Assembly: GCA_011087745.1 (NCBI GenBank)
Contig: JAALLB010000064.1
Location: 1 to 8,335 of the forward strand
Direction: 5' to 3'
Length of the DNA stretch: 8,335 nt
Origin: Hyphomicrobiales bacterium
GTDB lineage: Bacteria; Pseudomonadota; Alphaproteobacteria; Rhizobiales; Rhizobiaceae
Part shown: piece by piece, positions 1 to 5,491 of the stretch
Numbering within the stretch: the first letter of the stretch is position 1
How the letters are laid out: the number at the start of each line of letters is the position of its first letter
Position numbers and translations under genes: made by a program
The notes under the pieces: generated by a model
The model's database searches: none
The model's input: only the letters and a program-made list of their open reading frames with translations
Told to the model about the DNA's origin: nothing

Positions 1-28
1 TCAAGCCTTAAACGTCAACCCCAAATAA

Positions 29-661
29 TCAGATTTTCAAGGACTCGGAGTATAATGACAATAGAAAACCCAGATCCAATGCAGTGATCCAGTTGCCAAT
101 TAACGGATTGGCTATGGCGAAAAGAAACAAGAAACCGCTCGTCATGAGTATTGGAACCAGCCAATTGCCAAGAAAAGCCCGAGAGGAATGAATGGTTTTC
201 ATTCTTTTTCTCACAGAAACGAACCTAAACCCATCAAACAATAATTTGAATGGCATTCTCAGAATGAAAAGTACTGCCAGGCTGGTTTTTTCCAACAATG
301 ACTTGCTTGATTTTTCCTTCATCGAAAATGTGAAATTAAGTATCCCAGCACACCCAACCAAAAAGGTCAGTGTGTTTAGTTCCTCGATCAGCGGCAACAA
401 GCTTGCGATAAGGAAAAATAGGTTGATCCTGGATGTTTTTTCGGTTGCGTTGGATTTTTCCACGAAGAAATTGCCAGCAGCAAGTAGCGCAATAAATATT
501 GGGAGCGTTATTCCAAACGCCTGCCCATAAAACAGCCAATCAGCCAAAGATATGAGACAAGCGAGAACTGCCAATTTTACGTACCAAGAATTCAGGCCAG
601 TTGAAATTGGAAAAGAATTTGTAATGCCGCTATTTTTTTGCACAACGTGCTCGCACTTCAT
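29..661 (-). CDS. DUF4173-like multi-pass membrane protein, C-terminally broken
   Basis: The 210-residue product is strongly hydrophobic, with about six likely membrane segments (roughly residues 28-45, 48-63, 80-92, 96-112, 124-144 and 163-185). A basic cytoplasmic-looking stretch (VRKRMK) lies between the last two. The motif LADWLFYGQ at residues 39-47, followed by a glycine-rich hydrophobic segment, is what I remember from the N-terminal part of DUF4173 proteins, which are usually about 500 residues long and of unknown function. This copy stops at less than half that length. Just before the stop another frame reads ENLIIWG, which resembles the expected continuation, so the stop at 29-31 is probably due to a frameshift. 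No clear Shine-Dalgarno precedes the ATG. The family assignment is moderate and no function can be given. Confidence 0.6.
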   Translation of the reverse strand: MKCEHVVQKNSGITNSFPISTGLNSWYVKLAVLACLISLADWLFYGQAFGITLPIFIALLAAGNFFVEKSNATEKTSRINLFFLIASLLPLIEELNTLTFLVGCAGILNFTFSMKEKSSKSLLEKTSLAVLFILRMPFKLLFDGFRFVSVRKRMKTIHSSRAFLGNWLVPILMTSGFLFLFAIANPLIGNWITALDLGFLLSLYSESLKI

Positions 662-783
662 AAAATTTGGGTTGTTGTTTCACATGTTGGTTTTCAGATA
701 TCAATTTTTCCTCCAGCCACCATCCCTCTCGTTTTAGGGATTTGGGCAGAAAACGGGTGTTTTCGGAAACGTCAGAACTGGTT

Positions 784-811
784 TTGATCGATAATTTCAT
801 GGGCTTACAAT
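784..811 (+). promoter_or_regulatory. Candidate sigma-70 promoter
   Basis: TTGATC at 784-789 and TACAAT at 806-811 are separated by 16 nt. They match the -35 and -10 consensus at four and five of six positions. Transcription would begin near 818, at the first of two TGCATTGCA palindromes, and run toward the gene at 953. In AT-rich DNA such matches arise by chance, so this is only a suggestion. Confidence 0.3.
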
Positions 812-817
812 GCTTTG

Positions 818-894
818 CTGCATTGCAGTTCTTAAGCTGTTGAAAATGAGCTTTTCTGTAAAATTTCGCAGTTTTTGTGCAGAATGCATTGCAT
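818..894. repeat. Pair of 11-bp palindromes sharing TGCATTGCA
   Basis: CTGCATTGCAG (818-828) and ATGCATTGCAT (884-894) are each perfect odd palindromes around a central T. They share a 9-base core and are exactly 66 bp apart, a little over six helical turns. The first sits at the predicted start point of the candidate promoter. Paired operators for a looping repressor would look like this, but no binding protein can be named. Confidence 0.4.
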
Positions 895-917
895 GATTAC
901 CCACATACGTAGGTATT

Positions 918-937
918 TTAAGAAATTGTATTCTTAA
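918..937. promoter_or_regulatory. Perfect inverted repeat, TTAAGAA-N6-TTCTTAA
   Basis: Seven-base arms at 918-924 and 931-937 flank the six-base spacer ATTGTA. The dyad ends 15 nt before the ATG at 953. Size and symmetry suit a dimeric helix-turn-helix protein. The LuxR-type regulator encoded at 1607 is the nearest candidate, but nothing proves the link. The arms are too AT-rich, and lack the T-tract needed, for an intrinsic terminator. Confidence 0.45.
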
Positions 938-952
938 CAATCTTGGTTAATC

Positions 953-1471
953 ATGGTTCGACACAAACAGACTGTAATGTTGATAGCCATGGGTTTCGAC
1001 ACGGTACCGAACTGGGAAATTACAATGACAATGGATTTTTCTGTCGAAGCACCTCAAAATCCAGAACAAAACCGTAAAGATCAATCTTTGGAACACACCC
1101 ACCACACCCTTGGTGAAATTAGAGCTCTTGAATTGGCTTCCAAATCAACAGATGAAACCAGGCCAGTTTACCGAACTGTGGGAGAATTTAGTGTAGATGA
1201 GTTCTTCGAACGGTTTGGATTGAAGCAGTCAACTTTGTTCCGCCTTACCCAATCTCCATATTCCAAGTTTTTACCTAAAATCGTTGTATTTCATTGCCCT
1301 TCAGCTGAACTCAATGGAAATGAAATGCCGTCTCTAATTGACGATGAATTGTTTATTTCCCATGAGTATTTCAAGGCTTGGATCAGCAGTACGAACAATG
1401 AAACCTTTGAAAATGGATTGCTTAAACTGATAATTCGAAAAATCGAGTTGGAACCCTCGTTTAAGAACTGA
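953..1471 (+). CDS. Unrecognised soluble protein
   Basis: I do not recognise this product. The longest reading is 172 residues from ATG 953, where no Shine-Dalgarno is visible. ATG 1025 lies 7 nt after GGGA and, with ATG 1031, gives a 146-148-residue protein starting MDFSVEAP, which may be the true N-terminus. There is no signal peptide or membrane segment. The N-terminal third is polar and rich in E, Q, H and K. Residues from about 65 (VGEFSVDEFFERFGLKQSTLFRL) look like a compact, possibly helix-turn-helix-like unit, though I see no definite DNA-binding motif. The C-terminus is acidic, then basic. It is followed by a 135-nt gap and a response regulator, and lies in the same direction as the secretion-like genes. 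A regulator, chaperone or substrate of that cassette is possible but speculative. Confidence 0.6.
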   Translation: MVRHKQTVMLIAMGFDTVPNWEITMTMDFSVEAPQNPEQNRKDQSLEHTHHTLGEIRALELASKSTDETRPVYRTVGEFSVDEFFERFGLKQSTLFRLTQSPYSKFLPKIVVFHCPSAELNGNEMPSLIDDELFISHEYFKAWISSTNNETFENGLLKLIIRKIELEPSFKN

Positions 1472-1473
1472 CA

Positions 1474-1497
1474 GCTGCTATCTACTCAGCATTTTTT
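1474..1497 (+). terminator. Weak candidate intrinsic terminator
   Basis: A short GCTG/CAGC stem (1474-1477 with 1487-1490) with a 9-nt loop comes just before six T residues (1492-1497), directly after the stop codon of the preceding gene. The 4-bp stem is short, so termination would be partial at best. Confidence 0.3.
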
Positions 1498-1501
1498 AAT
1501 G

Positions 1502-1566
1502 CGTAGGTACAAACTACGGTGAATTGGCACAAAACTTGAAACAACCATAGCAAGTAAAATCACTTG
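1502..1566 (+). promoter_or_regulatory. Leader of the response-regulator operon with two short dyads
   Basis: CGTAG-N7-CTACG (1502-1518) and CAAGT-N6-ACTTG (1551-1566) are short inverted repeats in the gap before the gene at 1607. The eight bases CGTAGGTA at 1502-1509 also occur at 908-915 upstream of the previous gene. Between the dyads, TGGCAC-N5-TTGAA (1525-1540) resembles a sigma-54 -24/-12 promoter but lacks the usual C of the -12 GC pair. These suggest a separately controlled transcript for the operon, possibly autoregulated. Confidence 0.3.
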
Positions 1567-1606
1567 TCCCCTTTTGAAACAAAAACGGGCTGAAAGATGA
1601 ATTGTT

Positions 1607-2305
1607 ATGGAAGAAAAGCGCATCAAGGTTATCCTTGTAGAAAATCAGCCCATCGTTCGCGAAGGATTGAGATCGGCACTGGATGCAATTCCGGCCTATG
1701 CAGTGGTTGCTGAAGCTGAAGACGGCCCTACAGCGGTATACGCCTGTGATAAACATCCACACGATGTATTGATCATCAATGCGGTCTTGCCCGGCAGCGA
1801 TACATTTCAAGTCATTTCTGCAATAAAAAAACGTGAAAATAGCAAGGTCATCATCTCATTGATTGAAGAGGATACAAATGTCTTACATGATTTGAGAAAA
1901 TGCGGAGCGGATGGCTTTATCAGTAAAGACGCGACTTCCGGCGAATATAGTGCCGCAGTTCAAGCTGTTACAGCGGGCGGATTATATTTTTCACAAAACA
2001 TGGCGAACACAATTTTTCAGGTTGCTTTGGCAACCAATGACAAACGTAATGCCTATGGCCTTACTGGACGTGAGATGGAAATTCTATCTCTCCTTTCTAG
2101 CGGGTATTGCAACAAGGAAGTTGCCAATAAATACGATTTATCCGTGCGGACAGTTGAAGCACACCGTCTAAATATTCGGCGTAAAACCCAGTCAAATACC
2201 TTAAGCGATTTAGTTCGTGTTTCCAGATCACTTGGCCTTGCCAACATGACGGGGAACTCAAGAGGAAAACCACAGTCCAATACTTATGATGGGCGGGTTT
2301 TATAA
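1607..2305 (+). CDS. NarL/LuxR-family response regulator with atypical receiver
   Basis: The 232-residue protein has a receiver domain (about 6-125), a linker and a LuxR-type helix-turn-helix (about 150-211). The latter contains LTGREMEIL, then NKEVANKYDLSVRTVEAHR, the usual four-helix pattern with the recognition helix at SVRTVEAHR. The receiver keeps the conserved lysine (K107 in GFISKDA) and a serine at the switch position (S84). However, the phospho-acceptor aspartate is replaced by asparagine (N58 in LIINAVLPG), and the usual acidic pair is E12-N13 instead of Asp-Asp. Phosphorelay control is therefore unlikely, and constitutive or ligand-controlled DNA binding is more plausible. The TAA stop overlaps the next gene's ATG by one base (TAATG), implying translational coupling, so it probably controls or belongs to the cassette that follows. 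No sensor kinase is visible. The Shine-Dalgarno is weak. Family assignment is firm; target genes are inferred. Confidence 0.9.
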   Translation: MEEKRIKVILVENQPIVREGLRSALDAIPAYAVVAEAEDGPTAVYACDKHPHDVLIINAVLPGSDTFQVISAIKKRENSKVIISLIEEDTNVLHDLRKCGADGFISKDATSGEYSAAVQAVTAGGLYFSQNMANTIFQVALATNDKRNAYGLTGREMEILSLLSSGYCNKEVANKYDLSVRTVEAHRLNIRRKTQSNTLSDLVRVSRSLGLANMTGNSRGKPQSNTYDGRVL

Positions 2306-2919
2306 TGGGCATTGTTTTGGCCAGGATTTCGAAAATATCAGTAGCCAGCAGTTTCTTGTTTGCTTTTGCTGCGGAAAATTCGTTCGCGAGTAATGGAATA
2401 GAGACAAGCCTGTTGAAATCTGATCAGGTGTTTAGACCAAACTTCAGTGCGCAACCAAATCTGGACAAAGGTGAAGTTGTTTTGCCGGTTAAGGTTTCGG
2501 TCATATATGTTGTTGAACAATCGCTTCCTGATTTTTTATCTCAACTTGCGTCTCGCAATAGTGTGAATCTGACCTTGTCAGAAAATGTTTCAGGAGTTTT
2601 GAAAAAAATATCATTCCCGATGAAACTGGAACTCATCTTGCCAGCACTTTCAAAATCCTACGGCTTGGAATGGCACATGCAGGGAAAGAACCTGTTTGTT
2701 TCCAGTATCCTGGAAAACGTCAATCGATTGATCAACTTGGGTGACATGGAATTTTACAAATTACGAGAAGAATTAAATGCAATCGGATTAAACCAAGGTG
2801 CGAACAGGATGTCCTTTCTTAAAGACAAGAATGCCATCACGTTAATTGGCTCCAGTAGATACATCTCAAAAGTAGAAGCCATCGTCCGTAGCTATCAATC
2901 CACTGCAAAAAGTAACTAG
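2305..2919 (+). CDS. Exported secretin N0/N1-domain protein without pore domain (SctC N-terminus / NolW-RhcC1-like)
   Basis: The 204-residue product starts with a likely Sec signal peptide (basic RISK, hydrophobic core 12-23, cleavage probably after SFA at residue 28). Residues about 60-135 look like a secretin N0/STN domain: a strand, LPDFLSQLASRNSVNLTLS, then FPMKLELILPALSKSYGLEWH and a closing strand NLFVSS. Residues about 141-198 look like a type III secretin N1 domain, with INLGDMEFYKLREELNAIG followed by AITLIGSSRYISKVEAIV, corresponding to the usual 'VSGPPRYVE' pattern. The long C-terminal pore domain is absent. Rhizobial type III systems are known to split the secretin into RhcC1 (NolW, the periplasmic N-terminal part) and RhcC2 (the pore). 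This gene fits the first half. TonB-receptor STN domains are an alternative, but the second domain and the SctD-like neighbour argue against that. It is translationally coupled to the regulator upstream. Confidence 0.65.
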   Translation: MGIVLARISKISVASSFLFAFAAENSFASNGIETSLLKSDQVFRPNFSAQPNLDKGEVVLPVKVSVIYVVEQSLPDFLSQLASRNSVNLTLSENVSGVLKKISFPMKLELILPALSKSYGLEWHMQGKNLFVSSILENVNRLINLGDMEFYKLREELNAIGLNQGANRMSFLKDKNAITLIGSSRYISKVEAIVRSYQSTAKSN

Positions 2920-2929
2920 GAAGAGTTCG

Positions 2930-3565
2930 ATGAAACCACACATTCTAGTCAACGCAGATATCGATCAGCAATTTACCAATCATTTCTCTCATGAAATGTT
3001 GGATGAAGAACAGACTGATTCATTTTTCAAAAAAATGCTTAGCAGTCTGATCGCTGTTACTTTGGTGTTTTCCATCTATGTAATTTCGCCAAAAATAATT
3101 GAAGTGTTGAAAGGTGTTAATGAACAAGCAGCAATAAACCAACCAATTGTCCAAGAGCCGGAAGCTGCAGCATATACCGATGCTTACATCTGGACAGCTA
3201 AACTCAAGTTGGAAGACTTCAAACTCAACCATCGCCTGCAGATAGTTGCAAACGGTCAGGATCAGCTGCAGATCTTTGGTGATATTTCAACTCAGGAAAT
3301 TCCAAATTGGAAGAATTTTGTGAGTTGGTATGAGAGTAAAGAAGGATTTCCTAAACTTGATCACAAGGTGGGTTTTGGTGCAACAACCGGAAATATTCCC
3401 GTGTTAAGATCAGTGTGGTTTGACGCCAAGCCAACCGCTTATTTTGCTGATGGCAGTTCGGGTAATCTTGGAACTGTTCTTGAAAACGGTTGGAAAATTG
3501 TCGGCATTGAAGCATGGGCAATTTTCGTAGAGCGCAATGGCACAACAATTACTCTTAGTTTTTAA
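2930..3565 (+). CDS. Single-pass inner-membrane protein with SctD-like periplasmic domains
   Basis: The 211-residue protein has a short acidic cytoplasmic N-terminus (1-33), one membrane segment (about 37-58, after FFKK) and a periplasmic part. Residues about 88-147 form an alpha/beta unit (KLEDFKLNHRLQIV, LQIFGDIS, IPNWKNFVSWYESKEGFP) resembling the ring-building domains of type III secretion SctD/YscD proteins. Residues about 157-211 (PVLRSVWFDAKPTAYFADGS, GWKIVGIEAWAIFVERNG) match the pattern I recall at the SctD C-terminus, though GspC/PilP-type domains share a similar fold. A normal SctD has an N-terminal FHA domain and is about twice as long, so this is a short form. The Shine-Dalgarno AGGAAGAG (2918-2925) contains the upstream stop codon, so it is in the same operon as the N0/N1 protein, its expected ring partner. 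Assignment to SctD is from pattern memory. Confidence 0.6.
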   Translation: MKPHILVNADIDQQFTNHFSHEMLDEEQTDSFFKKMLSSLIAVTLVFSIYVISPKIIEVLKGVNEQAAINQPIVQEPEAAAYTDAYIWTAKLKLEDFKLNHRLQIVANGQDQLQIFGDISTQEIPNWKNFVSWYESKEGFPKLDHKVGFGATTGNIPVLRSVWFDAKPTAYFADGSSGNLGTVLENGWKIVGIEAWAIFVERNGTTITLSF

Positions 3566-4045
3566 ACGCAATATTACTCTGTAAAATATCTGAATGTTGT
3601 TTCGAGATTTAGTAATTTCTTGATTCTGCTGTGTAATCTTTTTTAATGCTGCCAATAGGAATGTTGTTTCTTTCTCGTTAAAGTTTTCTGTCAACGATTT
3701 ATGAAAATCCTCAGCCTTAAATACAAGGTCGTTGTATACAGTTTCTCCAAGTTTGGTGAGTGAGAGAATTTCAAACCGTTTGTCATCAGCAAGTTGCTTG
3801 CGCGCAAGGTAACGCTTTTTTTGTAGTGCATTGACGGCCCTACTTACCTTGGTTTTATGCAAATCACCCTTCTTGCAAATATCAATGGCGCTCATTTCAC
3901 CATAACGGCCTAAATGATACAGCACGCGCCATTCGGTCAATAACATTCCATATTTGGATTTATATTCCTCTTGGAATCCACGGCTGGCTTTTTCCGCCGC
4001 ACGATTTAGCAGATAGGGTAAGAAATCCTTGATATCAAAATTCAT
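3410..4045 (-). CDS. MarR-family transcriptional regulator, probable homogentisate-cluster repressor
   Basis: From ATG 4045, preceded by AAGGTG with a 6-nt spacer, the protein begins MNFDIKDFLPYLLNRAAEKA. It has the MarR winged-helix layout: dimerisation helix 1-25, LLTEWRVLYHLGRYGEMSAIDICKK (35-59), recognition helix HKTKVSRAVNALQKK (63-77), a wing with DDKRFEILSLTKLG, then C-terminal dimerisation helices to about 150. The frame then runs on for about 60 unrelated residues, antisense to the end of the SctD-like gene, to a stop at 3410. In the next frame, after about 3620, the reading LNLETTFRYFTE ends at 3574, eight bases beyond the neighbouring stop and at the normal MarR length. A one-base error near 3620 is therefore likely. 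It is divergent from hmgA, as expected for an autoregulated repressor responding to an aromatic metabolite. The effector is inferred. Confidence 0.85.
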   Translation of the reverse strand: MNFDIKDFLPYLLNRAAEKASRGFQEEYKSKYGMLLTEWRVLYHLGRYGEMSAIDICKKGDLHKTKVSRAVNALQKKRYLARKQLADDKRFEILSLTKLGETVYNDLVFKAEDFHKSLTENFNEKETTFLLAALKKITQQNQEITKSRNNIQIFYRVILRLKTKSNCCAIALYENCPCFNADNFPTVFKNSSKITRTAISKISGWLGVKPH

Positions 4046-4059
4046 AAAAAACACCTTGA

Positions 4060-4077
4060 TAGTTACATTTTCAACTA
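4060..4077. promoter_or_regulatory. Candidate MarR operator in the marR-hmgA gap
   Basis: TAGTT-N8-AACTA (4060-4077) is an 18-bp dyad in the only non-coding DNA between the two divergent genes, 14 nt from the regulator's start codon. MarR dimers commonly bind imperfect dyads of this size in shared promoters. The site is AT-rich and short-armed, so it is tentative. Confidence 0.35.
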
Positions 4078-4108
4078 ATAGCATCTTGTGAAATATATGG
4101 AAACAATC

Positions 4109-5470
4109 ATGAATGTTGAGAATTCGCAGGAAAAGATGAAACATACTTCCTCAAGTCTTGGAACGTCTGAAGGTTATATGCCCGGTTTTGGCAATGATTT
4201 TGAGACGGAAGCACTTCCAAATGCCTTGCCTCAAGGAATGAATAGTCCTCAAAAGTGTGAGTACGGTCTTTATGCTGAACAGCTTTCCGGAACAGCCTTT
4301 ACTGCGCCACGTGGACAGAACGAACGCACTTGGTGTTATCGAATTCGTCCTTCGGTGAAACACACTTCAAAATTTTCCAAAATTGACATGCCTTATTGGA
4401 AATCAGCACCGCATATTGAACAGGACGTAATCAGTCTTGGGCAATATCGCTGGGATCCTGTTCCTCATTCAAAGGAAGATAAGACTTTCATTACTGGCAT
4501 GCGAACCATGACCACTGCAGGTGATGTAAACACACAAGTTGGCATGGCATCGCATGTTTATCTTGCAACAAAGTCGATGAAGGATGAGTATTTTTATTCT
4601 GCCGATAGTGAATTACTGGTCGTGCCACAAGAAGGCAGGCTTCGATTTTGCACAGAGCTGGGGATCATTGATCTTGAGCCAAAGGAAATTGCAGTTATTC
4701 CGCGCGGAATGGTTTATCGGGTTGAGGTCATTGAAGGACCCGCACGTGGTTTCGTTTGTGAAAATTATGGCCAGAAATTTGACATGCCTGGGCGCGGCCC
4801 AATTGGAGCCAATTGCCTTGCCAATCCTAGAGATTTCAAAACACCCATTGCTGCCTTCGAAGACAAGGAAGTAAAATCACGTGTTGTGATAAAATGGTGC
4901 GGACAATTCCATGAATGTTTTATCAATCATTCTCCATTGGATGTTGTCGCATGGCATGGAAACTATGCGCCCTGCAAATATGACTTACGTACCTTCAGTC
5001 CTGTCGGATCTGTGTTATTTGATCATCCAGACCCATCTATATTTACGGTACTGACGGCACCGTCTGGTGTTGAGGGTACAGCCAATATAGACTTTGTATT
5101 GTTCCGCGAGCGCTGGATGGTTGCTGAGAATACATTTAGGCCACCTTGGTATCACAAGAACATCATGTCCGAACTAATGGGCAATATTTACGGTATTTAT
5201 GACGCTAAACCGGAAGGGTTCATTCCTGGCGGGATGAGTCTCCACAATATGATGTTACCGCATGGTCCGGACGCTACAGCGTTTGAAGGTGCTTCCAATG
5301 TTAAATTAACGGCGGATAAGCTGGATAATACAATGTCATTTATGTTTGAAACTCGGTTTCCACAGCATTTGACCCAATTTGCAGCGCAGGAGGCACCGCT
5401 GCAAGATACATATCAAGACTGTTGGGATGACATTGAAAAGAAGTTCGATGGCAAACCTGGAACAAAGTAA
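4109..5470 (+). CDS. hmgA: Homogentisate 1,2-dioxygenase
   Basis: This iron enzyme opens the ring of homogentisate with O2, giving 4-maleylacetoacetate in tyrosine/phenylalanine breakdown. The 453-residue reading contains the family signature GYMPGFGNDFETEALP near the N-terminus, then YAEQLSGTAFTAPR. All expected active-site residues are visible: catalytic His283 (VVAWHGNY), and iron ligands His349 (PPWYHKN), Glu355 (MSELMG) and His385 (LPHGPDA). Length and C-terminus look complete. ATG 4109 is chosen because GGA lies 7 nt upstream and about 20 residues before GYMPGF is usual in alphaproteobacterial forms. GTG 4088, ATG 4097 and ATG 4136 (AGGA only 4 nt away) are possible alternatives. It is divergent from the MarR gene and is the first gene of an operon with fahA 21 nt downstream. 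Confidence 0.97.
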   Translation: MNVENSQEKMKHTSSSLGTSEGYMPGFGNDFETEALPNALPQGMNSPQKCEYGLYAEQLSGTAFTAPRGQNERTWCYRIRPSVKHTSKFSKIDMPYWKSAPHIEQDVISLGQYRWDPVPHSKEDKTFITGMRTMTTAGDVNTQVGMASHVYLATKSMKDEYFYSADSELLVVPQEGRLRFCTELGIIDLEPKEIAVIPRGMVYRVEVIEGPARGFVCENYGQKFDMPGRGPIGANCLANPRDFKTPIAAFEDKEVKSRVVIKWCGQFHECFINHSPLDVVAWHGNYAPCKYDLRTFSPVGSVLFDHPDPSIFTVLTAPSGVEGTANIDFVLFRERWMVAENTFRPPWYHKNIMSELMGNIYGIYDAKPEGFIPGGMSLHNMMLPHGPDATAFEGASNVKLTADKLDNTMSFMFETRFPQHLTQFAAQEAPLQDTYQDCWDDIEKKFDGKPGTK

Positions 5471-5491
5471 TTATTTAATAGGAACTACTCA

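Larger units (their letters stand above)
662..952. other. AT-rich intergenic region with candidate regulatory sites
   Basis: No convincing coding sequence is present. The stretch separates the minus-strand membrane gene from the plus-strand genes beginning at 953. It holds a possible sigma-70 promoter, two short palindromes sharing TGCATTGCA and a 20-bp dyad, each listed separately. No tRNA or strong terminator hairpin is seen. Confidence 0.7.

Noticed and set aside
192..530. Plus-strand open frame of 112 residues
   Set aside because: It lies antisense inside the hydrophobic membrane-protein gene at 29-661, whose composition and motif are convincing. The product shows no family pattern.
1911..2312. 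Overlapping open frames on both strands
   Set aside because: They shadow the response-regulator gene, which keeps a complete LuxR-type domain in the main frame.
3571..3590. Possible bidirectional terminator between the convergent genes
   Set aside because: The ATATT/AATAT pairing is weak, bulged and without G-C pairs, so I cannot support it.
4584..4874. Plus-strand open frame of 96 residues
   Set aside because: It lies within hmgA in another frame, and hmgA is fully conserved over this stretch.
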